From assembly GCA_900541665.1 (NCBI GenBank), contig UQKV01000001.1, positions 1 to 64,000 on the forward strand: DNA of 64,000 nt, given 5' to 3'. Shown here piece after piece: positions 1 to 10,364 of this stretch. This DNA comes from an uncultured Collinsella sp. (GTDB lineage Bacteria > Actinomycetota > Coriobacteriia > Coriobacteriales > Coriobacteriaceae). The notes beneath the pieces were generated by a model that saw only the letters and a list, made by a program, of their open reading frames with translations, was not told the origin of the DNA and ran no database searches. The first letter of the stretch is position 1. Each line of letters starts with the position of its first letter. The translations under genes were made by a program, and so were the position numbers.

Positions 1-2
1 CA

Positions 3-39
3 CGCAAAGGAAAGCACTTAATGTGCTTTCCGTCTTGCG
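3..39. repeat. Inverted repeat (hairpin) at window edge
   Basis: Arms GGAAAGCAC (9-17) and GTGCTTTCC (23-31) pair perfectly around a 5-base loop. The outer CGCAA (3-7) and TTGCG (35-39) extend the stem. It lies beyond the pnp terminator and probably belongs to a neighbouring gene outside the window. No T-run follows on either strand, so its role is unknown. Confidence 0.5.
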
Positions 40-90
40 CAGGACTGTAGAGCAGGAAACTTCATAAGCGGCCCTCCCGGGCGCAAGCAA

Positions 91-119
91 AAGGGCGACC
101 CCACTGTGGAGTCGCCCTT
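91..119 (-). terminator. Rho-independent terminator of pnp
   Basis: On the minus strand the hairpin arms AAGGGCGAC and GTCGCCCTT, with further inner pairing, are followed by TTTT. It lies about 25 bases downstream of the pnp stop and closes the long lepA-to-pnp run. Confidence 0.85.
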
Positions 120-142
120 GTTGAGCTGCTTATGTGTAGCTA

Positions 143-2389
<2,247 letters not shown>

Positions 2390-2495
2390 TGTTCTCCTTT
2401 ACCCCACAGGCCCCTTGCCTGCGGGCTTCTCATGTGACGCGGGCCCCCTGCCCCCGCCACGCTTCAGAGCGTGATTGTTCGCGCCCTTACACAAA

Positions 2496-2524
2496 AAGAG
2501 CGCCCCGCTGCGCAGGACGCTCTT
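2496..2524 (-). terminator. Rho-independent terminator of rpsO
   Basis: On the minus strand AAGAGCG and CGCTCTT pair, followed by a run of five T (plus-strand A-run 2493-2497). It lies just after the rpsO stop and before the pnp leader, so it partly separates rpsO from pnp. Confidence 0.8.
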
Positions 2525-2539
2525 AGCATGTACAAATCC

Positions 2540-2818
2540 TTACTGGATGTTGTCGCGAATGCCCAGAGCCTTGATGAGCTCACGGTACTCGACGATGTCG
2601 TTCTTCTTGATGTAGGAGAGAAGACGACGACGACGGCCGACGAGCATGAGCAGACCACGACGGGTGTGGAAGTCCTTCTGGTGGGACTTCATGTGCTCGG
2701 TCAGCTCCTTGATGCGCTCGCTCAGGATGGCGACCTGAACCTTGGGGTTGCCGGTGTCGACCGGAGTGTTACCGAACTGGGCAGTCAGCTCCGCCTTGCG
2801 CTCTTTGGAAACAGTCAT
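2540..2818 (-). CDS. rpsO: 30S ribosomal protein S15
   Basis: This 92-aa protein is the small-subunit primary binder of 16S rRNA. The family core is plain: DTGNPKVQVAILSERI, then HMKSHQKDFHTRRGLL and LVGRRRRLLSYI. The ATG is preceded by AAAGGTGAAACA. Gene order recO-rpsO-pnp is on one strand. A perfect 16-base palindrome sits about 20 bases upstream of the start, in the position where S15 autoregulation acts in other bacteria; that role is inference. Confidence 0.97.
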   Translation of the reverse strand: MTVSKERKAELTAQFGNTPVDTGNPKVQVAILSERIKELTEHMKSHQKDFHTRRGLLMLVGRRRRLLSYIKKNDIVEYRELIKALGIRDNIQ

Positions 2819-2838
2819 TGTTTCACCTTTCGTTTTAC

Positions 2839-2854
2839 GTCGCCCGCGGGCGAC
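2839..2854 (-). promoter_or_regulatory. Perfect palindrome in the rpsO leader
   Basis: GTCGCCCGCGGGCGAC is a perfect 16-base palindrome lying directly upstream of the rpsO Shine-Dalgarno sequence. It could form a hairpin in the rpsO 5' leader. An autoregulatory role for S15 binding is only suggested by position. Confidence 0.4.
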
Positions 2855-2956
2855 TCAATTCGCCTCGGACTGGGAAGCCGCCGGTGGAGCGAGCAACCAA
2901 GGTCAAGGTACCAACAGGTCGGTATGTTACCACAAGCAGCCTGTGCCTGCGCATCA

Positions 2957-3706
2957 TCACCGACCCAACATGAATTCCATCGCACGGAGGCGCTGATCGG
3001 TGTGCGTCGCAGCCCAAACATGCGAAAGCCCGAGCAGGAATGCCGCCGTATGCGGGTCGATTCGCTCGGCCATGAGCGCATCGAAGGTCATGGACATGAG
3101 GGCGCGCAGCCATGCGGTCTCACCGGTCGACACCAGTTCGGCACCTGGAACGCTCGACGCGCACGACCCGCACATGAGACCGCCCGCCTGGGCTGAAAAA
3201 TACGACAGCATGGGGTCTCCGCACAGCACACAGGCCGAAAAATCTGGTCGATAGCCAACGTGCGACAGCAGCTTAAAGACATATGCCGCCGCAAGTAGGT
3301 CCATATGCGCCGTGTCAAGCCCGCTGCCCACCAGGGCAAGCGCTCGCTGCGTGATGGCAAAGGAAAACGGGTCCTCGGCGTCCTCGAACGAGCACACGCG
3401 CGCAACCTCGGCGATCGCGCTTGCGGCGCAGGTCGTCTCGTAATCGGGCGCAGCGCCGAGCGGCGCCTCCATAAGCTCGGCCTGGGAAACCACGTCGAGT
3501 GACCGTCCATGTGCGAGCAGCATATCGACCGTACAGAACAGCTCGCAGCGCGCAGCCAGGCGTCCGCCGGGTTTGCGGGCGCCCTTTGCCACGGCACGAA
3601 CCTGCCGCCCCCGCTCGTCAAGCATCGTCAAGATCAAGTCGGTCTCTTTGAGCTTAGTCTTATCGAGCACGACCACTTTCGTGCGATATGTCCGGGAGCC
3701 TGCCAT
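2957..3706 (-). CDS. recO: DNA repair protein RecO
   Basis: RecO binds single-stranded DNA and with RecR loads RecA in the RecFOR gap-repair pathway. The 249-aa protein has an N-terminal OB-fold beginning TYRTKVVVLDKTKLKETD and the zinc-binding pattern CVLCGD...CGSC (around residues 160-180) found in many Gram-positive and actinobacterial RecO proteins. It starts 15 bases after the era stop. The era-recO pairing is a common conserved order and supports the assignment. Confidence 0.93.
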   Translation of the reverse strand: MAGSRTYRTKVVVLDKTKLKETDLILTMLDERGRQVRAVAKGARKPGGRLAARCELFCTVDMLLAHGRSLDVVSQAELMEAPLGAAPDYETTCAASAIAEVARVCSFEDAEDPFSFAITQRALALVGSGLDTAHMDLLAAAYVFKLLSHVGYRPDFSACVLCGDPMLSYFSAQAGGLMCGSCASSVPGAELVSTGETAWLRALMSMTFDALMAERIDPHTAAFLLGLSHVWAATHTDQRLRAMEFMLGR

Positions 3707-3721
3707 GCGCGCCGCGCGTCC

Positions 3722-4798
3722 TTAGTCCTCGGCGTTGTAGCCGAAGCGGCGAATCTGGGCCTCGTCGTCACGCCAGCCGGCTTTGACCTTCACGTCCAGC
3801 TCCAAAAAGACCTGCGTGCCAAAAATGCGCTCAAGATCGCGACGGGCGTCGATACCGATATGCTTGATCATCTCGCCGCCCTTGCCGATGATAATGCCCT
3901 TTTGGCCCTCACGCTCGACGTAAATGGTGGCGTGCACGCGCAGCACCTTCTTGGTCTGCTCGAGTGCATCGCAGATCACGCCAACGGAGTGCGGGATCTC
4001 ATCACGGGTGCGGCGCAAGACCTTCTCGCGCACAAACTCGGCAACGAGCGTCTCGTCGGAAGCGTCGGTGCCCATGTCCTCGGGGAACCAACGCGGACCC
4101 TCGGGCAAAAAGTGCGCAACGGTCTCGATGAAGGCATCGACGTTGAAGTTCTTGACCGACGACGTCACGATCTCATCGTCATATTCCATGAGCTCGTGGG
4201 CGGCCTTAAGCTGCTCCATGACCTGTGCGGGGTCGGCCTCATCGGCCTTGGTGAGCACCAGGACCTTCTTGGAACGGGCGCTCTTGACGCGCTCGGCAAC
4301 CCAGGCGTCTCCCCTGCCGATCGGCTTGGTGGCATCAATCAAAAACGCGACGACATCGACATCGTTCAGCTCGAATAGCGCGCTCTTGTTGAGCTCGGAT
4401 CCCAGGCCGTCCTTGGGCTTGTGAATACCCGGAGTATCGACAAAGACCAGCTGGTAGCCGGGACGGTTGACGACGGCGCGCATGCGGCGGCGGGTCGTCT
4501 GGGCCACCGGCGAGGTGATGGCGACCTTTTTGCCATAGCAGGCGTTGAGTAGCGTGGACTTACCGGCGTTGGGGCGGCCGACCAGGGCCACGAAGCCGCT
4601 GCGGAAACCGGGCTCAACGTCGCCAAAGCCCGCGAGGCTGTCGTCCTCGTCGCACAGGGCGTCGAGCTCTTCGTCGCTCATGCCCTCAAACGGGTCAAAC
4701 TCCTCGACCTCCTCGTATGCTTCGGCCGCTTCGGCATCCACCGCGTCCAGGGACTCGTCGTCCAGAGTTTCATCAATAGGCTGCATAGTGTCGGACAT
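3722..4798 (-). CDS. era: GTPase Era with acidic N-terminal extension
   Basis: Era is a GTPase that chaperones 16S rRNA 3'-end maturation and 30S assembly. The GTPase motifs are GRPNAGKS (74-81), DTPG, and TKAD. A C-terminal KH domain contains GIIIGKGGEMIKH. At 358 aa it is about 60 residues longer than usual. The extra N-terminus (about residues 1-65) is very rich in Asp and Glu and has no recognised fold. It sits in the conserved block phoH-ybeY-dgkA-era-recO. The ATG start has a weak upstream AAAGGGAT ribosome site. Confidence 0.96.
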   Translation of the reverse strand: MSDTMQPIDETLDDESLDAVDAEAAEAYEEVEEFDPFEGMSDEELDALCDEDDSLAGFGDVEPGFRSGFVALVGRPNAGKSTLLNACYGKKVAITSPVAQTTRRRMRAVVNRPGYQLVFVDTPGIHKPKDGLGSELNKSALFELNDVDVVAFLIDATKPIGRGDAWVAERVKSARSKKVLVLTKADEADPAQVMEQLKAAHELMEYDDEIVTSSVKNFNVDAFIETVAHFLPEGPRWFPEDMGTDASDETLVAEFVREKVLRRTRDEIPHSVGVICDALEQTKKVLRVHATIYVEREGQKGIIIGKGGEMIKHIGIDARRDLERIFGTQVFLELDVKVKAGWRDDEAQIRRFGYNAED

Positions 4799-4810
4799 GG
4801 AAATCCCTTT

Positions 4811-5188
4811 CTAAATAAAGTCGAGCGCGTGGGCAAATACCAGCAAGCCCACAATCGCGGCGGTGATGGAAAGTACGTATACGGAGGCGGCGGCGATATC
4901 CTTCGCGCGCTTTGCCAGAGGATGGAGCTCCTGGGTCGCCAGGTCGACGATCGCCTCCATGGCGGTGTTGCACAGCTCGCCGTGAATCACCAGGCCGCAG
5001 CAAATGATAACCGTGGCCCACTCGGCAATGTCGAGCCCCACAATGCAGCCGGCAATGACGGTGCACACGCCCGCCACGAGCATAACCTTGATGTTGCGCT
5101 CGGTCTTGACGGCGGTGACGAAGCCCTCCATGGCATAGGAGAACGACTTTAAGAAGGACGGATGGTCCTTGTTCGATCCGGGAATCAT
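4811..5188 (-). CDS. dgkA: Diacylglycerol kinase / undecaprenol kinase family
   Basis: This small integral membrane lipid kinase has 125 aa. It contains the family motif ELCNTAMEAIVD (71-82) with the catalytic Glu and the KRAKDIAAASV segment (93-103). About three transmembrane helices are visible (roughly 35-50, 55-70 and 103-122). In Gram-positive bacteria this family phosphorylates undecaprenol rather than diacylglycerol, and the substrate cannot be decided here. The ATG follows AGGAGCCTTCT. It lies between ybeY and era, its usual neighbours. Confidence 0.93.
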   Translation of the reverse strand: MIPGSNKDHPSFLKSFSYAMEGFVTAVKTERNIKVMLVAGVCTVIAGCIVGLDIAEWATVIICCGLVIHGELCNTAMEAIVDLATQELHPLAKRAKDIAAASVYVLSITAAIVGLLVFAHALDFI

Positions 5189-5197
5189 AGAAGGCTC

Positions 5198-5707
5198 CTA
5201 GTCGTGGGCATGGTTGGTGATGGGGCCGACGTGGACCAGCTTGGGGTCCTCGCCGCGCTCGAGCGCCAGATCGCGCAGGATGGCGTCCTCGCGGGCCTCC
5301 ATGACCTCGGCCTCGTCGTCCTCGATATGGTCATACCCCAGCAGATGCAGCATGCCATGCACGAGCATCAGGCGGCACTCGTCGGCAGGGCCATTGCCAA
5401 AGCCGGGGGCCTGACGGGCAATGACCTGCGGGGCCAAGATGATATCGCCGAGCTCGAGCGTCTCATCGGCGGGAATATCCTCGTCAAAGGCCGAGTCGCA
5501 TTCAAACGAGAGGACATCGGTAGTACGGTCGATACCACGCCACTCGTGGTTGAGTTCGTGCATCTCGTCCTCATCGACATATGAAAGGGAAATCTCAACT
5601 TCACGCTCAACGCCCTCGGCGGCAAGCACGACCTCGCAGATGTGCTCTACCTCCCGCGCGTCGAGCAGCGTATCGAGCTCGGCATCGTTGCTGATCAATA
5701 CACTCAA
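5198..5707 (-). CDS. ybeY: Endoribonuclease YbeY (16S rRNA maturation)
   Basis: YbeY is a zinc-dependent endonuclease for rRNA processing and ribosome quality control. The metal motif HGMLHLLGYDH spans residues 117-127 with all three His present. Length (169 aa) is normal. The start is a TTG whose bases overlap the phoH stop (TTGA), preceded by GGAG at 5-base spacing, so the two genes are translationally coupled. Confidence 0.95.
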   Translation of the reverse strand: MSVLISNDAELDTLLDAREVEHICEVVLAAEGVEREVEISLSYVDEDEMHELNHEWRGIDRTTDVLSFECDSAFDEDIPADETLELGDIILAPQVIARQAPGFGNGPADECRLMLVHGMLHLLGYDHIEDDEAEVMEAREDAILRDLALERGEDPKLVHVGPITNHAHD

Positions 5708-6690
5708 CGGGACTCCTTTCGGTCGTGCACGCGTTTCTCGCGCGCATCATCATAAGCATCGTATGCCTCGACGATGCGTCCCACCAAGGCATGACGCACC
5801 ACGTCGGCACGCTCGAGGTGAGAAAATGCGACATCGTCGACACGGCCCAAAATCTTCTCGGCATCCGCCAAGCCACCACGACGGCCCACCAGGTCACGCT
5901 GGCTCAGGTCGCCGGTAATCACAAACTTGGAGTTAAAGCCCAGGCGCGTCAGAAACATCTTCATCTGCTCGGGCGTGGTATTTTGGGCCTCGTCGAGCAC
6001 CACGAAGGCGTCGCTCAGCGTGCGGCCGCGCATGTAGGCAAGCGGGGCGATCTCGATCACGCCGCGCTCCATAAGCTCATCGGTGCGCTCGCGATCCATC
6101 ATGTCAAAAAGTGCATCGTAGAGCGGACGCATGTAGGGATCGATCTTTTCCTCGAGGGTGCCGGGCAAAAAGCCCAGGTTCTCCCCCGCCTCGACAACCG
6201 GACGCGTCAAGATCAGACGGCCCACCTCGTGACGCTTGAGTGCGGCAACAGCGAGCGCCATGGCCAGATAGGTCTTACCGGTACCGGCAGGACCCAGGCC
6301 AAACGTGATGGTATGTGAGCGGATGGCATCCACATAGCGCTTTTGACCGAGCGTCTTGGGGCGAATGACACGGCCGCGATACGAAAGCAGCACATCATCG
6401 CGAAGCGATGTAGCCTCGTGCTCACCGTCGCGCAATACGGCCAGGCAGCGAGAGACATCGTCGGCAGACAGCGTGCGTCCGGCGGCCGCCTCACGAAAAG
6501 TATGCTCGAAAAAGCGCGCCACGAGCTCGACCTCGTCCGGGTCACCGCTCACGGCGATGCTGTCGCCACGGGCGACCACGTGGGCGCGAACCAAGCTCTC
6601 GAGCGCACGAAGGACGCCATCGCCGGCGCCCAAAACACGCGAGGGGTCAATACCCTCGGGAACGGTAAGTCTAATCTTCGAGGCTTCCAT
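5704..6690 (-). CDS. phoH: PhoH-like ATPase
   Basis: This is a PhoH-family P-loop ATPase of 328 aa that co-occurs with YbeY and is linked to RNA metabolism. Walker A is GPAGTGKT (133-140) and Walker B FVVLDEAQN (about 232). The frame is open further upstream, but the ATG at 6690 is preceded by an ideal AGGGAGGTTC, so I start it there. The start overlaps the end of mtaB by 20 bases. The phoH-ybeY-dgkA-era order is standard. Confidence 0.93.
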   Translation of the reverse strand: MEASKIRLTVPEGIDPSRVLGAGDGVLRALESLVRAHVVARGDSIAVSGDPDEVELVARFFEHTFREAAAGRTLSADDVSRCLAVLRDGEHEATSLRDDVLLSYRGRVIRPKTLGQKRYVDAIRSHTITFGLGPAGTGKTYLAMALAVAALKRHEVGRLILTRPVVEAGENLGFLPGTLEEKIDPYMRPLYDALFDMMDRERTDELMERGVIEIAPLAYMRGRTLSDAFVVLDEAQNTTPEQMKMFLTRLGFNSKFVITGDLSQRDLVGRRGGLADAEKILGRVDDVAFSHLERADVVRHALVGRIVEAYDAYDDAREKRVHDRKESR

Positions 6691-7963
6691 GAACCTCCCT
6701 GCGTGCATGGACCAAGCCGGAATCATCGACTCCGATGATAGCAACATCGAGCAGGCGCGGGGCTGTGAGTCCACGGGTATCATCAAGACGGGCATGATGG
6801 AACGAACCGAGCGTCAGGTTGTCGCCATACTCAAGCACGGCACGCTCGACGGTTCCCACGCGACGGCGAGCGTCGGCAATGGCAAGCTCCTGTGCCGCGG
6901 CTCGCATGCGGCGGCTGCGCTCGGCCATAACCTCGGGCGGCACCTGGTCGGGCATGTCGGCAGCAAGGGTACCGGGACGCTTGCTGTAGCGGAACACGTG
7001 CATACGCGAGAAGCCCACACGGCGGCACAGCGCCAGCGACTCCTCAAACTCCTCGTCCGTCTCGCCGGGAAAACCGACGATGACATCACACGAAAGGGAC
7101 GCCTGAGGCAAGTTGATGCGAATCACGTGCACCGTCTCCTCGAAGGCCTCGGCGCTGTAGGGACGGCCCATGCGACGCAGTGTCCTTGTGCAGCCGGACT
7201 GCACGGGCAGGTGCAAAAACGGGGCGATGCGCTTCGGATAGCGCGCCATGACCTTAAGCAGGGACTCGGAGATATCCATGGGCTCGACCGAGGAAATGCG
7301 CACATGCGGAATGGACGTGCGCTCCATGATCGCCTCGAGCAGCTCATCGATCTCGACGTGTTCATCAGTCGCGCTCTTGCCATCGTAGGCACCCAGGTTC
7401 ACACCGGTCAGCACCACCTCGGGCACGCCGGCCTCCTGGGCCTCACGAACTTGCTCGAGCACGGACTCGACGGGCACGGAGCGCTCGGGACCGCGCGCCT
7501 TCCACACAATGCAATAGGTGCAGCGATGGTTGCAGCCGTCCTGGATCTTCACGCCCAGACGCGAGCGACCGAGTGCGTCGACAACCTCGCCGTCGCTGCA
7601 GGCGGGAACGTCATCTGACTCAACGCCCAGCACCTCACAGACGCGTTCGGCGACATCGATCTTGGACGGCTCGGCGATCACGCGGTCCGAAAGCTCCAGC
7701 AGCTCCTCGGGATGCAGATTGACCACACATCCGGTCACGACCACATAGGGCTCGTTTGGATAGGCCAGCGCATGGCGAACGGCCTTACGGGTCTTGGCCT
7801 CGGCCTCGCCCGTAACGGCACAGGTGTTAATGACGATCAGCTCTGCATCCTGAGGCTCCACCATCGCAAAGCCCAGGCGCATTAGATCGGCAGTGATACG
7901 GTCGGACTCAACCCGGTTGACGCGGCAGCCGAGGTTGACGACAGAGATATGAGGTGCGAGCAC
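6671..7963 (-). CDS. mtaB: tRNA t6A37 methylthiotransferase MtaB
   Basis: This radical-SAM enzyme converts t6A37 to ms2t6A in ANN-decoding tRNAs. The N-terminal UPF0004 domain carries Cys13, Cys48 and Cys79 for the second cluster. The radical SAM motif CNHRCTYC gives Cys144, Cys148 and Cys151. A C-terminal TRAM-like region follows. At 430 aa it matches MtaB (YqeV) better than MiaB, which lacks this arrangement next to dnaJ. The start is GTG after AAGGAGCCCGC. It lies 9 bases after dnaJ, a neighbour pair seen in many Gram-positives. Confidence 0.92.
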   Translation of the reverse strand: MLAPHISVVNLGCRVNRVESDRITADLMRLGFAMVEPQDAELIVINTCAVTGEAEAKTRKAVRHALAYPNEPYVVVTGCVVNLHPEELLELSDRVIAEPSKIDVAERVCEVLGVESDDVPACSDGEVVDALGRSRLGVKIQDGCNHRCTYCIVWKARGPERSVPVESVLEQVREAQEAGVPEVVLTGVNLGAYDGKSATDEHVEIDELLEAIMERTSIPHVRISSVEPMDISESLLKVMARYPKRIAPFLHLPVQSGCTRTLRRMGRPYSAEAFEETVHVIRINLPQASLSCDVIVGFPGETDEEFEESLALCRRVGFSRMHVFRYSKRPGTLAADMPDQVPPEVMAERSRRMRAAAQELAIADARRRVGTVERAVLEYGDNLTLGSFHHARLDDTRGLTAPRLLDVAIIGVDDSGLVHARREVHGSLED

Positions 7964-7972
7964 GCGGGCTCC

Positions 7973-9121
7973 TTAATCGAGGATGTCGTCGAGAGCGCTC
8001 TTGATGCGATCGGTTACCGACTTCTTACCGGAAGCGACGTCATCGCCCATCTCGTCGGCAAAAGCGCGAAGCAGCTCGCGCTGCTTATTGGAAAGGTTCG
8101 TGGGGACGAGCACGCGCAGCTGAACGATCAGACGGCCACGCGAGCCGCCACCGCCGATACGGGGCATACCGTAGTTGCCAACGCTCACGGTGTCGCCGTA
8201 CTGCGCACCGGCAGGGACAGTCACCTTGACGACCTCGTCAGGCATAATGCCCTCGACCTCGATCTCGCAGCCGAGCGCAGCCTGCGCAATCGAGATATCG
8301 CTCACGAGATACAGGTCGTCGCCGTTGCGCTTAAAACGCTCGTGGTCGGCGACGCGCACGTTGACGATCAGGTCGCCCGACGGCTCGCCGCGAAGGCCTG
8401 CCTCGCCAAAGCCACTCACGCGCAGCTGGCGACCGGTCGATACACCGGCGGGAATATCGATGTCAATCTTTTCGTGAGAAGGCGTGCGGCCCTGGCCATC
8501 ACAGGTCTCGCAGGGATGGTCGATGACCGTGCCCTCGCCATGGCAGTCGGGACAGGGCGAAGAGGACTGAACCTGGCCCAGGAACGAGCGCTGGACCGTC
8601 GTGACATAGCCCGTGCCGTGGCAGCGGCTGCACTGCTTTTCCTGTGCACCCTCGGCCCTGCCGGTGCCGTCACAATCCTCGCAGGGGGCAAGGCGGTCAT
8701 AGCTGATCGTCTTTTTGCAACCGAGTGCCGCCTCCTCAAGGGTCACCGAAAGGGAGATGGCCATATCGCGGCCGCGACGACGCTCGCGGCGATTTCGGGC
8801 GCCACCGCCAGCACCGCCGCCAAAGAACGACGAGAACAGGTCATCCATCCCCATGCCGCCAAAGATATCGTTGATATCGACGTAGCCCGAACCACCAGGG
8901 CCGTCGGCAGTGCCGTAACGGTCGTAGTTAGCACGCTTCTGCTCGTCGGAAAGAACGGAATAAGCCTCGTTGAGCTCTTTGAACTTGGCCTCGGCCTCGG
9001 GGTCGTCCGAAACGTCCGGGTGTACGGTACGGGCCTTCTTTAGAAACGCGCGCTTAATCGTCCGCGCGTCGGCATCCTTGTCGACGCCAAGTACCTCGTA
9101 GTAATCCCTATTTTCCGACAC
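7973..9121 (-). CDS. dnaJ: Chaperone protein DnaJ (type I)
   Basis: This is the Hsp40 co-chaperone of DnaK, 382 aa. The J domain (1-70) has HPD at 34-36. A Gly-rich linker follows, with four zinc repeats CEDCDGTG, CSRCHGTG, CPDCHGEG and CETCDGQG, then both substrate-binding C-terminal domains. The start is GTG at 9121 with GGAAGGA seven bases upstream; no ATG fits the family N-terminus. It sits immediately downstream of a second, truncated membrane-bound DnaJ-like gene. No hrcA or grpE is in the window. Confidence 0.96.
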   Translation of the reverse strand: MSENRDYYEVLGVDKDADARTIKRAFLKKARTVHPDVSDDPEAEAKFKELNEAYSVLSDEQKRANYDRYGTADGPGGSGYVDINDIFGGMGMDDLFSSFFGGGAGGGARNRRERRRGRDMAISLSVTLEEAALGCKKTISYDRLAPCEDCDGTGRAEGAQEKQCSRCHGTGYVTTVQRSFLGQVQSSSPCPDCHGEGTVIDHPCETCDGQGRTPSHEKIDIDIPAGVSTGRQLRVSGFGEAGLRGEPSGDLIVNVRVADHERFKRNGDDLYLVSDISIAQAALGCEIEVEGIMPDEVVKVTVPAGAQYGDTVSVGNYGMPRIGGGGSRGRLIVQLRVLVPTNLSNKQRELLRAFADEMGDDVASGKKSVTDRIKSALDDILD

Positions 9122-9202
9122 GACCGAATCCTTCCGACTTTCATTATTGTCACAGTGCGTCCTATACCCAAGCTGGGCCGGCCGCAAACAGAGGGGTTGA
9201 TG

Positions 9203-10306
9203 TTATTGCATTCCGTAAGGCGAAAGCATGGCACGCTGCGAGCAGCTCGCAAACCAAACCGACACGAGCGCAAACATAAATCCGTTGGCAAAACCGTTGG
9301 CAAACTGCATCGCTCCGCGCTTCCACCACAGCAGGCTGCGATGCAGTACGCCGTCCGAGAGCACCATGAACAGGCCCATGGCAAACGGAATAAAGCACAT
9401 CACGGCAAAGGCCGAGAACACACCCGAGACGGCCGACAGCACCAAAAACGGCGCCACGATGCCCATCAGGTAAAAACCGGTACGGGCCTTGCCTTCCAGG
9501 CGCTCGGCCTCAACATGGGCGCGACCGACCAAATCGCCACCCGAGGCACCGTTGGTGCCGGCGTGACCCATGCCGCTAATGCGAATCTCGTCGCCGTCGT
9601 GCGTGCCGGCAGGAAACTCAATCGTCTGCTCGGAGGTCACACGGGTTCGCCCGCTGCCGCCGCAATCGGGACAGGGGTCGGCAACGACCTTACCGGAACC
9701 GCCGCACTCGGGGCAGACTGACTGGAACGTGCCGGCACCGAACAGGAAGGACAGGTCGACATCGATGTGGCCGCGACCACCGCAGCTCGGACAGGTATGT
9801 GCATGCTCGGACGAGACAGAACCCGAGCCTCCGCAGTGACCACAGGTATCGAAGCGCGTATAGCGGACGGTCTTGCGGGCACCGCCCTTGGCCTCCTTGG
9901 CGTCGAGCTTAATATCGATGACCACGTTGGCGCCGTTCTCGGGATTATAGGCAGCCTGCCCGCGACGCGGCTGACCCCAGGCGCCACCAAAGGGAAAGCC
10001 GCCCTCAAAGGGATTACCATAGCCTGCGCTGCCGGCGTAGCCGCCGCCATAGGGCGAAGCCGTGGGAGCGCCGGCGAAGGGATTACCCGAACGCATGGCG
10101 TCATAGCGCGCACGCTTCTGCTCATCCGAAAGCACAGCGTAGGCCTCGGAAACCTCTTTGAACTTTTCCTCGGCATCCGGCTCTTTGTTGACGTCCGGAT
10201 GGAGCTTGCGTGCCTTTTGCTGGAAGGCCTTCTGTATATCACGCGAGGTGGCGTCCTTGGAGACACCCAAAATCTCGTAGTAATCTTTTTCATTCATCGT
10301 CGCCAT
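9203..10306 (-). CDS. Membrane-anchored DnaJ-like protein
   Basis: The 367-aa protein begins as a normal type I DnaJ. It has a J domain (about 5-72) with HPD at 36-38, a Gly/Phe-rich linker (about 75-118), and four zinc motifs: [32 protein letters not shown] (155-219). The substrate-binding region stops after about residue 265. Instead of the second C-terminal domain and dimerisation segment there are hydrophobic stretches at about 279-297, 298-316 and 337-355, which read as transmembrane helices. It should therefore recruit DnaK to the membrane; this is inference. The ATG at 10306 has GGAGG nine bases upstream. It lies between hemW and canonical dnaJ, probably from a duplication. Confidence 0.85.
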   Translation of the reverse strand: MATMNEKDYYEILGVSKDATSRDIQKAFQQKARKLHPDVNKEPDAEEKFKEVSEAYAVLSDEQKRARYDAMRSGNPFAGAPTASPYGGGYAGSAGYGNPFEGGFPFGGAWGQPRRGQAAYNPENGANVVIDIKLDAKEAKGGARKTVRYTRFDTCGHCGGSGSVSSEHAHTCPSCGGRGHIDVDLSFLFGAGTFQSVCPECGGSGKVVADPCPDCGGSGRTRVTSEQTIEFPAGTHDGDEIRISGMGHAGTNGASGGDLVGRAHVEAERLEGKARTGFYLMGIVAPFLVLSAVSGVFSAFAVMCFIPFAMGLFMVLSDGVLHRSLLWWKRGAMQFANGFANGFMFALVSVWFASCSQRAMLSPYGMQ

Positions 10307-10364
10307 GCGCGGCAACCTCCTGCTCACAGCAGCGTATATATTGCGGTAATTCTACCCGAGCGGC

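Noticed and set aside
6691..6795. Longer phoH start
   Set aside because: The upstream codons lie in mtaB and the ATG at 6690 has an ideal ribosome site.
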